From the NCBI GenBank assembly GCA_040221175.1, contig JAVJVK010000012.1:1-48921 (forward strand): 48,921 nucleotides of DNA, read 5' to 3'. The DNA is from Phycisphaerales bacterium (GTDB lineage: Bacteria; Planctomycetota; Phycisphaerae; Phycisphaerales; UBA1924). Shown one piece after another: positions 16,782 to 25,139 of the stretch. Made by a program: the position numbers and the translations under genes. The notes beneath the pieces are model-generated. The model made no database searches. It was not told the origin of the DNA and saw nothing but the letters and a program-made list of their open reading frames with translations. Positions within the stretch are counted from its first letter, which is position 1; each line of letters opens with the position of its first letter.

Positions 16782-17453
16782 ATGGGATGGCTGAAACGCA
16801 ACGGCATGGCGATGATGAGCACGATCGCGGCGGTTACCGCCGCCACGAGCCTTTCCGTGGCCCTGGCCGGCCAGGATGGCAACATGAACGGCCAGGCGGC
16901 CCAGCAGGGCGTGACCGCGGGCGAGAAGGCTCCCATGTTCACCCTGAAGGACCTGGACGGCAAGGAGCACAGCCTCAAGGACGTGCTGGCTAAGGAAAGC
17001 ACCAAGGCCGTCGTGATCGAGTGGTTCAACCCTGACTGCCCGTTCGTCAAGAAGCACCACCAGACGGCCAAGACGATGAAGGAACTGGCCAAGAAGTACG
17101 CCGACCAGGGCGTCGTGTGGATGGCCATCAACTCCAACTACCCCGGATCTCAGGGGTCGGGTGAAGAGCGAAACAAGAAGGCCGTCGAAGAGTACAAAAT
17201 CGAGTATCCTTTGCTGATGGATCCCGAGAGCAAGGTCGGCAAGGCCTATGGCGCCAAGCGCACCCCCGAGATGTACGTCATCGCCAAGGATGGCACCGTT
17301 GTCTACCACGGGGCCATCGACAGCGACCGCAGCGCACGCACCATGGGTGAGGTCAACTACGTCGACGAAGCCCTCAAGGCTCACCTGGCCGGCGAGACCA
17401 TCGCCAACAGCCGCACGCAGGCCTACGGCTGCACCGTGAAGTACCGCAACTGA
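16782..17453 (+). CDS. secreted redoxin-family thioredoxin, single N-terminal active-site Cys
   Basis: 223 residues. AAGGAG lies 8 bases before the ATG. Signal peptide to about residue 30, then an AhpC/TSA-redoxin fold: GEKAPMFTLKDLDGK, then the active site F-N-P-D-C-P-F-V-K-K-H-H with one Cys (Cys86) where thioredoxins have CxxC, a cis-Pro loop (RTPEMYVI), and a conserved late Cys in Y-G-C-T-V-K-Y (Cys217). This CPFVK pattern with a C-terminal GC[ST][IV]K is a recurrent subfamily in Planctomycetes and related phyla. The two Cys could form a resolving pair as in 2-Cys peroxiredoxins; that is inference. It follows the DsbD-like gene and ends before a terminator. Confidence 0.88.
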   Translation: MGWLKRNGMAMMSTIAAVTAATSLSVALAGQDGNMNGQAAQQGVTAGEKAPMFTLKDLDGKEHSLKDVLAKESTKAVVIEWFNPDCPFVKKHHQTAKTMKELAKKYADQGVVWMAINSNYPGSQGSGEERNKKAVEEYKIEYPLLMDPESKVGKAYGAKRTPEMYVIAKDGTVVYHGAIDSDRSARTMGEVNYVDEALKAHLAGETIANSRTQAYGCTVKYRN

Positions 17454-17477
17454 GCGTCCAGACTCTTGCGACCCGTT

Positions 17478-17513
17478 CGGGCGGGCGTTAATACGCCCCC
17501 CCGGGCTTCGTTT
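17478..17513 (+). terminator. rho-independent-type terminator
   Basis: Stem GGGCGGGCGT / ACGCCCCCCC around a TAAT loop with one mismatch, followed by GGCTTCGTTT. It separates the redoxin gene from rseP. Confidence 0.65.
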
Positions 17514-17551
17514 CAGGCCAGCCGCCTCGACCTCCGATCTATGATCCGGAC

Positions 17552-19648
17552 ATGGCCCAACTCCTCCCCCTGTTTTCGACCGTTTTCGACCTGCTGCTGG
17601 TGGTGGTGGGCTTCGGGCTGATCATCGTCATCCACGAATTGGGCCACTTCGTGGCGGCCCGCTGGGCTGGCATCCGCGTCTTCGCGTTCGCCGTCGGATT
17701 CGGCCCCGCGATGTTCAGCTATCGCAAGGGTCTGGGCATTCGCCGGGGCAGCAGCGAGCCGGCATACCGGGCCATGCTGGCCGATCGCGGGCTGACGATC
17801 CACCAGGAGCCGCCCAGCGATGTCAGCCCGACCGAGTATCGACTGAACTGGCTGCCCTTCGGGGGCTACGTCAAGATGCTGGGCCAGGAGGACGCCAACC
17901 CCGGCGCCACCAGCCACGCGCCCGACAGCTATCAGCGATGCCATCCCGCCAAGCGCCTGGTGGTCATCTCCGCGGGGGTCGTTGCCAACGTCGTTCTCGC
18001 GGCGTTCATCTTCATGTTCGTATTCATGATCGGCTTGAAGACCGAGCCGCCGCGTATCGGGGCGGTCGCGTCGAACGGCCCCGCGGCCGCGGCGCAGCCG
18101 GTCGAGCAAGACTCCGTCGAGCCGGGGCTCAAGCCGGGTGACACGGTCCTCCGGATCAACGGACGGGAAGCGCGCAGCTTCAACGACCTGATGCTTGCCA
18201 CCGCCATGGCGACTCCCGGCAGGCCGATCGACCTCGTGGTGGAGCGCGATGGCTTCGATCAGCCGCTGGAGTTCATCGTTGAGCCTCGGAAGAGTGAACT
18301 CACAAATCTCCAGGACATCGGCGTCGCGCCCGCCCGGTCGACGCGGGTGTACAAAGATGGTGGCGACCGGGCGGGCTACGACCGCGTCATGCAGCGGCTC
18401 GGCCTTGAGGGCGTTCCTCCGGGCAGCACGCTCGTGTCCGTCGAGCCGGCCGGTGGCACGGCCCGGCCGATCAACGATGCCGGGCTGTTGTCGGAAGTCT
18501 TCGCCCAGTCGCAGGGCCAACCCGTGGTGCTCGAATTCGAGCAGGATGGCCGGACCAGCCGCGTCCGGGTCGAGCCACGGCCCGAGTTCCAGGAAACGCT
18601 GGTGTCGATGCCGTCGGGCGCCAGTTCCCCCCAGACCCATCTCATCGGGCTGACGCCCGTGATGACCGTGGGCGAACTCGACACGGTCGCCCGGGGCTAC
18701 GAGCAGGGGCTGCGGACCGGCGATCTGTTCGCACGTCTCGGCTCGCTGGAGTACCCGAGCATCACCGCTGGCATCGCGGAAATCAAACGCCACGCCGGAC
18801 GAGACATCCCCATCGTCGTGGTCCGCGAAGGCAAGCAGGCGTCGCTAAACGCAAGCGTGCAGCGCGACGGCACCATCGGCTTTTATCCAGATCAGGATCT
18901 CGATGCTGCCAGGGTGTCGCTCCCGCCAGCGGGCTTCGAGTCGCGCCCGATCGCCATCGATCGTCCGGGCCTGCGAATTGCCTCGGTGGATGGCCGAGCG
19001 GTTTCGGACTTTGCGGAGATTCGTTCGGCGTTGATCGACGCAACGGCGGAAGCATTCGATCGCGGATCTCTTGCAGAGATACCGGTGAGCCTGTACCTCC
19101 CCGAAGACGCCGAGGGCGCAGAGCCTGTGCAACGCACGCTCTCGTTGACCGCCGAGCAGGTGGCAGAACTCCATGAATTGGGATTTGGTCCGCCAGCGGG
19201 GCTGCTGAGCATTTTTCAGCCCGCCGAGTTCACGCTTCGGGCCGATGGACCCATCGACGCGATCGGCGTGGGCCTGGCCGAGACGCATCGCGTGATGATG
19301 ATGACCTACCTGACCTTTGCTCGCCTGGTGCAGGGCAGCGTGAAGGTCGAGCACTTGAAGGGGCCCGTGGGCATCGCCCACCTCGGCACGCGTGTGGCGG
19401 ACCGTGGGATCATCTGGCTACTTTTCTTTATGGCGCTCATCAGCGTGAACCTGGCGGTCGTGAACTTCCTGCCGTTGCCGATCGTCGACGGCGGCCAGTT
19501 CCTGTTCATCCTGTTCGAGTGGGTGCGGGGCAAGCCCGTGCCCGAAGCCGTGCAGAGCGTGGCAACCGTCGCGGGCTTGCTGCTTATTGGCGCGGCGTTC
19601 CTCCTGGTCACGTTCAACGACATCCGAAACGTCTTCACCGGGCTCTGA
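17552..19648 (+). CDS. rseP: RseP-type site-2 membrane protease, enlarged periplasmic region
   Basis: 698 residues, against about 430-460 for typical RseP. Zinc site H28-E29-x-x-H32 lies in the first transmembrane helix (IVIHELGHFVAARW). The third metal ligand is in N-F-L-P-L-P-I-V-D-G-G-Q at about 638-649, in the C-terminal membrane part. Between them PDZ-like segments (LKPGDTVLRINGREARSFNDL; YEQGLRTGDLFARLGSLEYPSI; GLRIASVDGRAVSDFAEI) occur three times, suggesting extra PDZ modules. It should cut membrane anti-sigma factors and signal-peptide remnants. The RskA-type anti-sigma at 22476 is a possible local substrate, but that is inference. The hydrolase gene follows after 3 bases. Confidence 0.92.
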   Translation: MAQLLPLFSTVFDLLLVVVGFGLIIVIHELGHFVAARWAGIRVFAFAVGFGPAMFSYRKGLGIRRGSSEPAYRAMLADRGLTIHQEPPSDVSPTEYRLNWLPFGGYVKMLGQEDANPGATSHAPDSYQRCHPAKRLVVISAGVVANVVLAAFIFMFVFMIGLKTEPPRIGAVASNGPAAAAQPVEQDSVEPGLKPGDTVLRINGREARSFNDLMLATAMATPGRPIDLVVERDGFDQPLEFIVEPRKSELTNLQDIGVAPARSTRVYKDGGDRAGYDRVMQRLGLEGVPPGSTLVSVEPAGGTARPINDAGLLSEVFAQSQGQPVVLEFEQDGRTSRVRVEPRPEFQETLVSMPSGASSPQTHLIGLTPVMTVGELDTVARGYEQGLRTGDLFARLGSLEYPSITAGIAEIKRHAGRDIPIVVVREGKQASLNASVQRDGTIGFYPDQDLDAARVSLPPAGFESRPIAIDRPGLRIASVDGRAVSDFAEIRSALIDATAEAFDRGSLAEIPVSLYLPEDAEGAEPVQRTLSLTAEQVAELHELGFGPPAGLLSIFQPAEFTLRADGPIDAIGVGLAETHRVMMMTYLTFARLVQGSVKVEHLKGPVGIAHLGTRVADRGIIWLLFFMALISVNLAVVNFLPLPIVDGGQFLFILFEWVRGKPVPEAVQSVATVAGLLLIGAAFLLVTFNDIRNVFTGL

Positions 19649-19651
19649 ACG

Positions 19652-20578
19652 GTGGAGGGCGTGCTCGGACTCCTGCTGCTGCTCTTCATCGGCGCGGCGA
19701 TCTACTGGCTCGCGCTCGTCGTCCTGACGGCCCGCACGCTCACCCATCCGTCCAGGCAGACCTACGCCAGCGCCGTCGCACGCGGCAGGCCCGGGGATCC
19801 GAGCGAACTCGACGAACCGAGAGGCTTCGAGACCTGGACCCTGCAGAGCCAAGGTAGGGAGTTGGCGGTCTGGGACGTCGCCGGCGAGGTAGAGGATGGG
19901 CCAGTGGCCATCATGACCCATGGCTGGGGCAGTGGCAAAGTGCATTCGATACGGCGCCTTTCCCTCCTGGCCAGTCTCTGCTCGCGCGTGATCTTCTGGG
20001 ACATGCCCGGTCATGGCGAGAGCGGGGGTCGATGCACGTTGGGCATCCTCGAGACCGCCGACCTGCGCGCCCTGATCGATCGCGTTCGCGATAATCGGCC
20101 GCTGGTGTTGTGCGGGTCTTCGATGGGGTCGGCCGTCACGATCGCAGCCGCGGCCGGCGCCAACGGCATCGCACGGGTGATCGTCGAAGCGCCGTATCGT
20201 CTTCCGGTGACGCCGGCCCGCAATGTCATGCGATTCCAGCGCTCCCCGATCTGGTTCAATCTCAAGCCTGCCTTGGCCTACATCGGCTTGGCCTCGACGG
20301 GCCGCTGGACTGGCCCGGGCCTGACCGGTCCGAACCGGCAGCCGTTCGACCGCGCCGCCTTCGCGGCACGGCTTACCTGCCCCCTGCTGGTCTTACATGG
20401 CGATGCCGACCCAACCTGCCCGATCGAGGACGGTCGGAAGATCGCAGAGGCATGCCCGCAGGGACGATTCGTTGAAATTCCCGGCGGAACCCATCAGAAC
20501 CTGTGGAAGAATCCGCCGTGCCGTGCGATGATGGAGCGTGAGTACACCAACGCCATCGCAGCCATCGCTCAAACCTGA
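19652..20578 (+). CDS. alpha/beta hydrolase with N-terminal membrane anchor
   Basis: 308 residues from a GTG three bases after the rseP stop, so probably translated with it. The N-terminus is hydrophobic (about residues 3-25) and is a likely membrane anchor or uncleaved signal. The hydrolase part has the oxyanion strand IMTHGWGSGK, nucleophile elbow C-G-S-S-M-G-S, acid HGDADPTCPIEDG and base GGTHQNLW, which gives a complete Ser-Asp-His set. The substrate is unknown; the family is broad (esterases, lipases, peptidases). The last 41 bases overlap deoC in another frame. Confidence 0.85.
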   Translation: MEGVLGLLLLLFIGAAIYWLALVVLTARTLTHPSRQTYASAVARGRPGDPSELDEPRGFETWTLQSQGRELAVWDVAGEVEDGPVAIMTHGWGSGKVHSIRRLSLLASLCSRVIFWDMPGHGESGGRCTLGILETADLRALIDRVRDNRPLVLCGSSMGSAVTIAAAAGANGIARVIVEAPYRLPVTPARNVMRFQRSPIWFNLKPALAYIGLASTGRWTGPGLTGPNRQPFDRAAFAARLTCPLLVLHGDADPTCPIEDGRKIAEACPQGRFVEIPGGTHQNLWKNPPCRAMMEREYTNAIAAIAQT

Positions 20579-21356
20579 GTTGCTCCGCCATCTGGTGGGG
20601 GTGCTCGACCTGACCACCCTCGAGGCCACCGATACCGCCCAACGCGTCCGGAAGCTGTGTGCTACCGGACTCGATCCTCTCGGCGACGGGTCGGCCACGG
20701 TTGCGGCCATATGCGTGTATCCGACCATGGCGCCCTCTGCAGCCGAGGCGCTGGAAGGCTCGGCCGTGAAACTCGCGTCCGTTGCGGGCGCCTTTCCCAG
20801 CGGCATGAGCCCGCTGCACCTCCGCGTCGCCGAGGCAGCATGGGCATGCGAGCAGGGGGCCGCGGAAATCGACATGGTGATCAGCCGGGGCGAATTCCTG
20901 GCAGGTCGCGTTGAGCGCGTCGTCGAAGAGGTGTCCGAGATCCGCGATGCCGTCGGCGAAGCCCGGCTGAAGGTCATCCTCGAGACCGGTGAACTCGGCG
21001 GCGATGGCAACATTCGCGCCGCCAGCGAACTCATCGCGCCCCTGCTGCGAGACGGCGACTTCATCAAGACGAGCACGGGCAAGACCCAGCCAGCCGCCAC
21101 GCTCGATGCAACGGGGATCATGCTCGACGTGCTGGCCGAGTGCTGGCGGACTGGTGGCCCACGGGTCGGCCTCAAGGTCGCGGGCGGAGTGCGCACGGCC
21201 CACGACGCGATCGCGTACTGGTCTCAAGCGGCACGAGCGATGTGTGATCATCGGGAATGGCACGCGCCGAACAGCCAGTACTTCCGCATTGGCGCGTCCA
21301 GCCTCCTGGACTCGCTTCGTAACTCAATCCATCAGGGGCCGGACGAGCCCAGGTAG
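20538..21356 (+). CDS. deoC: deoxyribose-phosphate aldolase
   Basis: 272 residues. Catalyses reversible cleavage of 2-deoxyribose-5-phosphate to glyceraldehyde-3-phosphate and acetaldehyde in cytoplasmic nucleoside catabolism. Family marks: AICVYPTM, VAGAFPSG near the first active-site region, the Asp-bearing AAEIDMVISRGEF, the LKVILETGEL strand, the Schiff-base lysine in D-F-I-K-T-S-T-G-K, and GLKVAGGVRT with the second lysine. The GTG start at 20538 lies inside the hydrolase gene. The 3' end overlaps the convergent channel gene by 25 bases. Confidence 0.92.
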   Translation: MSTPTPSQPSLKPELLRHLVGVLDLTTLEATDTAQRVRKLCATGLDPLGDGSATVAAICVYPTMAPSAAEALEGSAVKLASVAGAFPSGMSPLHLRVAEAAWACEQGAAEIDMVISRGEFLAGRVERVVEEVSEIRDAVGEARLKVILETGELGGDGNIRAASELIAPLLRDGDFIKTSTGKTQPAATLDATGIMLDVLAECWRTGGPRVGLKVAGGVRTAHDAIAYWSQAARAMCDHREWHAPNSQYFRIGASSLLDSLRNSIHQGPDEPR

Positions 21357-22417
21357 CGTTCCAGGAGATCCTGCCAGCCGGCGCTGCTGGTTTCGGCCAG
21401 AATAGCTCGGTTGATCGCCTCGCGTTGGTCGCTGCCCTCGGGCAGGGCCATGCCGTAACTCTGCGGTGCGAAGGTTGCCTCGAGCACGCGAACCTCTGAT
21501 CGCTTCCGAGCCAGCGAGCGCAGGACCGGTGCGTCGTGAACCACGGCATCAACCTCACCATCGGCCAGCATCCGCAACGCGTCCTCGACCGACTCGACCT
21601 CCCGCGGTCGCACACCGTTGTCACGAAGGTACTCCGCCGCGGTCGTGCCCTGTGGCGCGGCAACGCGCACGTTGGGCAGGTCTTCGGGGCCGCGAACCTT
21701 GCCATCCAGCGCGCCCACGGTGATGGCGCTCGCGATTCCTCCGGTGAAGGCCGCGATGATGATGATGCTCGTGAACATCCAGATCAACGCAATCACCCGG
21801 CCGGCAAAGGTCACGGGCGCCTTGTCTCCATATCCCACGGTGGTCATGGTCACGGCGCTCCACCAGAAGCCGTCTCCCAGCCCTCGGACGCCGCCGGGGA
21901 ACTGTTCGCTGTTGGCCTTGCGTTCGAACAACCACATGAGCAAGCCGCTGATCAGGAGCACGAGCGCCAACGCGCCCACCGCCTGGAGGAACGCAAGGCT
22001 GACCAGGCCCCGGGCGATCGAGAAAAGCCCCGCACCGCCCGAGTTCGAGCTGTCTACGGCGATGCCCAGGCCCGAATTGAAGTAGGCGTGCGTAAAGTCC
22101 ATCTCGGCTTCGCGCTCACGCGAGATGGTCAGCGCCGCGATTCCCACGTCCGAGTCGCCGCTGCGTACCGAGTCCAACGCGTCCTTCAGCGTCGTGACGT
22201 TCCACTCGGTCTGCACGCCCAGTCGGTCGGCCACGCGATTCCACAATTCCACGTCGATGCCGGTCAGGCCTGCGTCACCGTCCTGGATGACGAACGGGGG
22301 CGTGATCGTCGTGGAAACGCGGAGCGTTTGGGGCGTTTCCGCGGCTGCATCTTGACCAAAGACTGGGGGCGCCAGCATTGCAAACAACACTGTCACGAGC
22401 AGGAGAACGTGTTTCAT
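21332..22417 (-). CDS. prokaryotic ionotropic glutamate-receptor-type K+ channel (GluR0-like)
   Basis: 361 residues. Signal peptide (about 1-21). A periplasmic-binding S1 lobe (about 30-120; LRVSTTITPPFVI, GIDVELWNRVADRLGV, DVGIAALTISREREAEMDFTH) is followed by a membrane helix (about 145-162), a re-entrant pore loop whose filter T-T-V-G-Y-G-D spans 192-198, a second helix (about 205-225), and the S2 lobe to the end. The S1-M1-P-M2-S2 order and the K+-channel filter match GluR0 of cyanobacteria. It should open a K+ conductance when an amino acid binds outside the membrane. The ligand cannot be predicted with confidence: R-E-R-E-x-x-M-D-F-T-H carries the conserved ligand-binding Arg region. 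Confidence 0.9.
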   Translation of the reverse strand: MKHVLLLVTVLFAMLAPPVFGQDAAAETPQTLRVSTTITPPFVIQDGDAGLTGIDVELWNRVADRLGVQTEWNVTTLKDALDSVRSGDSDVGIAALTISREREAEMDFTHAYFNSGLGIAVDSSNSGGAGLFSIARGLVSLAFLQAVGALALVLLISGLLMWLFERKANSEQFPGGVRGLGDGFWWSAVTMTTVGYGDKAPVTFAGRVIALIWMFTSIIIIAAFTGGIASAITVGALDGKVRGPEDLPNVRVAAPQGTTAAEYLRDNGVRPREVESVEDALRMLADGEVDAVVHDAPVLRSLARKRSEVRVLEATFAPQSYGMALPEGSDQREAINRAILAETSSAGWQDLLERYLGSSGP

Positions 22418-22475
22418 GTGCTCACGTTACGGGCCTCGGGCAAGTCAGGCCACCGCGCTCGATCCTTGCGGGACC

Positions 22476-23438
22476 TTACCCATCATCGCGCGGGGCCACC
22501 ACGACACGCCGACGAAGATCGGGCACCATGATGCCGCCCGGCTCTTCGACCGTCACGGCGAACAACGCCACGCGTCCCAGATCCAGCGCCGGATCGATCG
22601 GCACGATCACCTCGCCATCGGCCGTTGCGTTGAACACGCCGCCGCTGACCTTCTGCTCCATGCCGCGATCGTCGATGACCCACACCTGGTATTGCTCCTT
22701 GGTCGGGTCATTGACGTCAAGATTGACGAATCGCAGGTAGCCCTGCTCCAACTCATCGTTCCAGACGACGTCGCCGCGCACGTCCTGTTGCTCGGCCGGC
22801 GAGTCGGGAAGGTCGAACGGCGTCCAGGCGAGCCTTACCGAGCCGGGAAGTTCGAGCAGCTTCTGGCGATTCGCCGCCAGGGTTGCCGGGTCGACCGGTT
22901 CCTCGTAGCGCGCGATGCGAAGCTCGGCCTGTTCCAGGTCGCTCGTGGCCGTTGCCAGCCGTTCGGCCAACTGGAGCCGCCGTTCTTCCGCGGCGGCCAG
23001 GGCGGTCTGGGCCTCGTCGAGTTCGCCCTGACGCGAGTCCAATTGCGTGCGCAGCTCGGCCAGGAACGCCTGGTTCTGTTCGACCTGGGCCCGAGCCCGC
23101 GAGAGCTGCGTCTCCAGTTCGGCGATGCGATCGTTCTTGCCCTGCATCGTCACGGTGAGAACGGCCAGCCCGATGCCCGCGCCCACCATGAGTGCCGCGG
23201 CGATGCCAAGCAGCGCCCAGGGAACGCGCATGGGCTTTGAATCGTGCGATCGAACATCATCGATCTTCGGACCTTCGTCTTCACGCATCGCGGCCTGTCC
23301 CTGCTGCTCGATCGCCGATGCCAAGGCCGCGGGCAAGCGCTCTTCCTCGGCCATGGCGGCCAGGGCCAGCGCTTCGGCTTGTTCATCGGCAGTCACGGGC
23401 TCGAAGCCGGCGGTGTCGTGTGGGCGATGCACGCTCAT
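22476..23438 (-). CDS. anti-sigma factor with RskA C-terminal domain
   Basis: 320 residues. An N-terminal cytoplasmic segment lacks the zinc HxxxCxxC motif. One transmembrane helix spans about 72-96 (WALLGIAAALMVGAGIGLAV). A Glu/Gln/Arg coiled coil follows (about 98-172), then a C-terminal RskA-like beta domain (LAWTPFDL, GYLRFVNLDVNDPTKEQYQVWVID, VSGGVFNATADGEVIVPIDPALDLG). It probably holds the upstream sigma factor at the membrane until proteolysis. Its ATG overlaps the sigma stop (ATGA), so the pair is stoichiometrically coupled. The coiled coil between helix and sensor is longer than in simple RskA. Confidence 0.88.
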   Translation of the reverse strand: MSVHRPHDTAGFEPVTADEQAEALALAAMAEEERLPAALASAIEQQGQAAMREDEGPKIDDVRSHDSKPMRVPWALLGIAAALMVGAGIGLAVLTVTMQGKNDRIAELETQLSRARAQVEQNQAFLAELRTQLDSRQGELDEAQTALAAAEERRLQLAERLATATSDLEQAELRIARYEEPVDPATLAANRQKLLELPGSVRLAWTPFDLPDSPAEQQDVRGDVVWNDELEQGYLRFVNLDVNDPTKEQYQVWVIDDRGMEQKVSGGVFNATADGEVIVPIDPALDLGRVALFAVTVEEPGGIMVPDLRRRVVVAPRDDG

Positions 23439-24067
23439 GTTGCGGCCCCTCCCATGTCCTGCCGCTTGCTCGCTGGTTGCTGCCCCTCGGCCCGTACGTC
23501 CTCACGGATCCTGGCCAATCCCCGGCGGATGTGGCTCTTGACCGTCCCCAGCGGAATGCCGGTGGCGTCTGCGATCTGTTCGTGGGTGTGGCCCGAAACG
23601 ATGAACAATCGGAGCACGATTCGCTGTGGTTGCGGCAGATTCTCCAGGGCGGCGGCGGCTTTCCGGACGTCATCGGCATCGCTCGACGTCCCCGGAAGCG
23701 GGCGATCGTCGATCTGGCCGTCGAGGCGATCGGCGTCCACCGCGGTCTCTCGCGCGGGTCCGACCCGCCGCAGCCGATCGATGACCCGCCGACGGGCGAT
23801 CACCGCGATGAACGTCTTCTCGCTGCCCTTGCCCGGGTCGAATCGATCCGCGTGCTTCCAGATGGAGGCGAACACGTCCTGGACGACTTCCTCGGCGTCG
23901 TGCTGCTGCGCGGGTCCGGGGAAGCGCGCCCGCACGATGCTCCACACGAAGCCGCCGTAGGCGTCGATGAGCGGGCGGACCGCCGACGCGTCGCCGCGGG
24001 CGATGCGCTCCAGCAGCGACTGCCGATCGACCCTCGCCGCCTCGAGTTGGGGCGCCGCGCCCGTCAT
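23435..24067 (-). CDS. ECF-type RNA polymerase sigma factor
   Basis: 210 residues from the ATG at 24067; ATGs further upstream at 24115 and 24211 are in frame but precede the conserved region. Region 2: LLERIARGDASAVRPLIDAYGGFVWSIVR and the core-binding AEEVVQDVFASIWKHADRFDPGKGSEKTFIAVIARRRVIDRLR. Region 4: LENLPQPQRIVLRLFIVSGHTHEQIADATGIPLGTVKSHIRRGLARIRE, a standard HTH. It is followed by its anti-sigma (ATGA overlap) and diverges from the exported DUF4394 gene across 118 bases, which is therefore a possible target promoter region. Confidence 0.92.
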   Translation of the reverse strand: MTGAAPQLEAARVDRQSLLERIARGDASAVRPLIDAYGGFVWSIVRARFPGPAQQHDAEEVVQDVFASIWKHADRFDPGKGSEKTFIAVIARRRVIDRLRRVGPARETAVDADRLDGQIDDRPLPGTSSDADDVRKAAAALENLPQPQRIVLRLFIVSGHTHEQIADATGIPLGTVKSHIRRGLARIREDVRAEGQQPASKRQDMGGAAT

Positions 24068-24185
24068 GGTCCAGAGTGTAACCCCGGGCCGCAGAAAAGC
24101 GCGGCGCCGGTGCATCGCAAACCGCCGCGTGCGCGAACCGGGCATCCGAAGACGAAAGAGAACCCACCACAGGAGGAAGACCCCC

Positions 24186-25037
24186 ATGCGCTGCTCGCAC
24201 GCCCTGACCATTGCCCTCGCCGCCGCCGGCCTGGCCGCCCCCGCCCACGCCCAGCTCGTCTACGGCCTGACCGACACCCAGTCGCTCGTGACGTTCGACG
24301 CCGCCAGCCCCGGCACGATCCAGGGCGGCGCGTTCCTCAGCGGCCTGGCCGGCGGCGAGCGGGCCATCGGCATCGACTTCCGCCCGGCCACCGGCGAGCT
24401 GTTCGCCCTGGGCAGCCAGAACAACCTGTACACCGTCAACCCGGGCACCGGGCAGGCCACGCGCATCGGCTCGGGCTTCAGCGATCGCCTCGATGGCTCG
24501 AGCTTCGGCTTCGACTTCAACCCAACGATCGACCGCATCCGCGTGGTCAGCGACGCCGACCAGAACCTTGTCCTGAATCCCATCACCGGCGGCAGCACGA
24601 TGGTGACCGACCTCTTCTATCGCGCCGGAGATATCAACGAGGGCGCCGACCCCAACGTCGTCGGTTCGGCGTACACCAACTCGGTCCCGGGCGCGACCAC
24701 CACGCAGCTCTACGGCATCGACACGGGCCTGGACGTCCTCGTGCGGCAGGACAACAGCGCCGGCACGCTCGACACCGTGGGCTCGCTGGGCGTCGACCTG
24801 ACCGACGTGGTCGGCTTCGACATCGACGGCGCCACCAACACGGCCTACGCCGCCGTGCAGGACATCGCCCTGGGCCGCTCGACGTTCTGGTCGATCGACC
24901 TGGACACCGGCGCGGCCACGCAGATCGACGAGATCGGCGGCGGCGCGCTCGTGGGCTCCATCGCCATCGTCCCCGCGCCCGGCACGCTGGCCATGCTCGG
25001 CCTTGCTGGCGTTGTCGCGACACGCCGCCGACGCTGA
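24186..25037 (+). CDS. exported DUF4394 protein with PEP-CTERM-like sorting tail
   Basis: 283 residues. AGGAGG lies 10 bases before the ATG. Signal peptide ending AHA-Q (about residue 21). The body is a DUF4394-type repeat of short strands (YGLTDTQSLVTFDA, IGIDFRPATGELFALGSQNNLYTVNPGTG, IRVVSDADQNLVLNP, LYGIDTGLDVLVRQD), probably a beta-propeller. The C-terminus is a short sorting signal: P-A-P-G, a hydrophobic stretch (TLAMLGLAGVVA) and T-R-R-R-R, a PAP variant of PEP-CTERM. It may be controlled by the divergent ECF sigma factor. Function at the surface is unknown. Confidence 0.85.
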   Translation: MRCSHALTIALAAAGLAAPAHAQLVYGLTDTQSLVTFDAASPGTIQGGAFLSGLAGGERAIGIDFRPATGELFALGSQNNLYTVNPGTGQATRIGSGFSDRLDGSSFGFDFNPTIDRIRVVSDADQNLVLNPITGGSTMVTDLFYRAGDINEGADPNVVGSAYTNSVPGATTTQLYGIDTGLDVLVRQDNSAGTLDTVGSLGVDLTDVVGFDIDGATNTAYAAVQDIALGRSTFWSIDLDTGAATQIDEIGGGALVGSIAIVPAPGTLAMLGLAGVVATRRRR

Positions 25038-25139
25038 TCGCGCCCTTTCCTTGCCGGCAGCGCCGGCGCTTGTAGCTTCGCAATGAGAGCGCCGCCCCGA
25101 TCCGTCGGGGCGGGACACCACGCATCGAAGGAGGAACCC

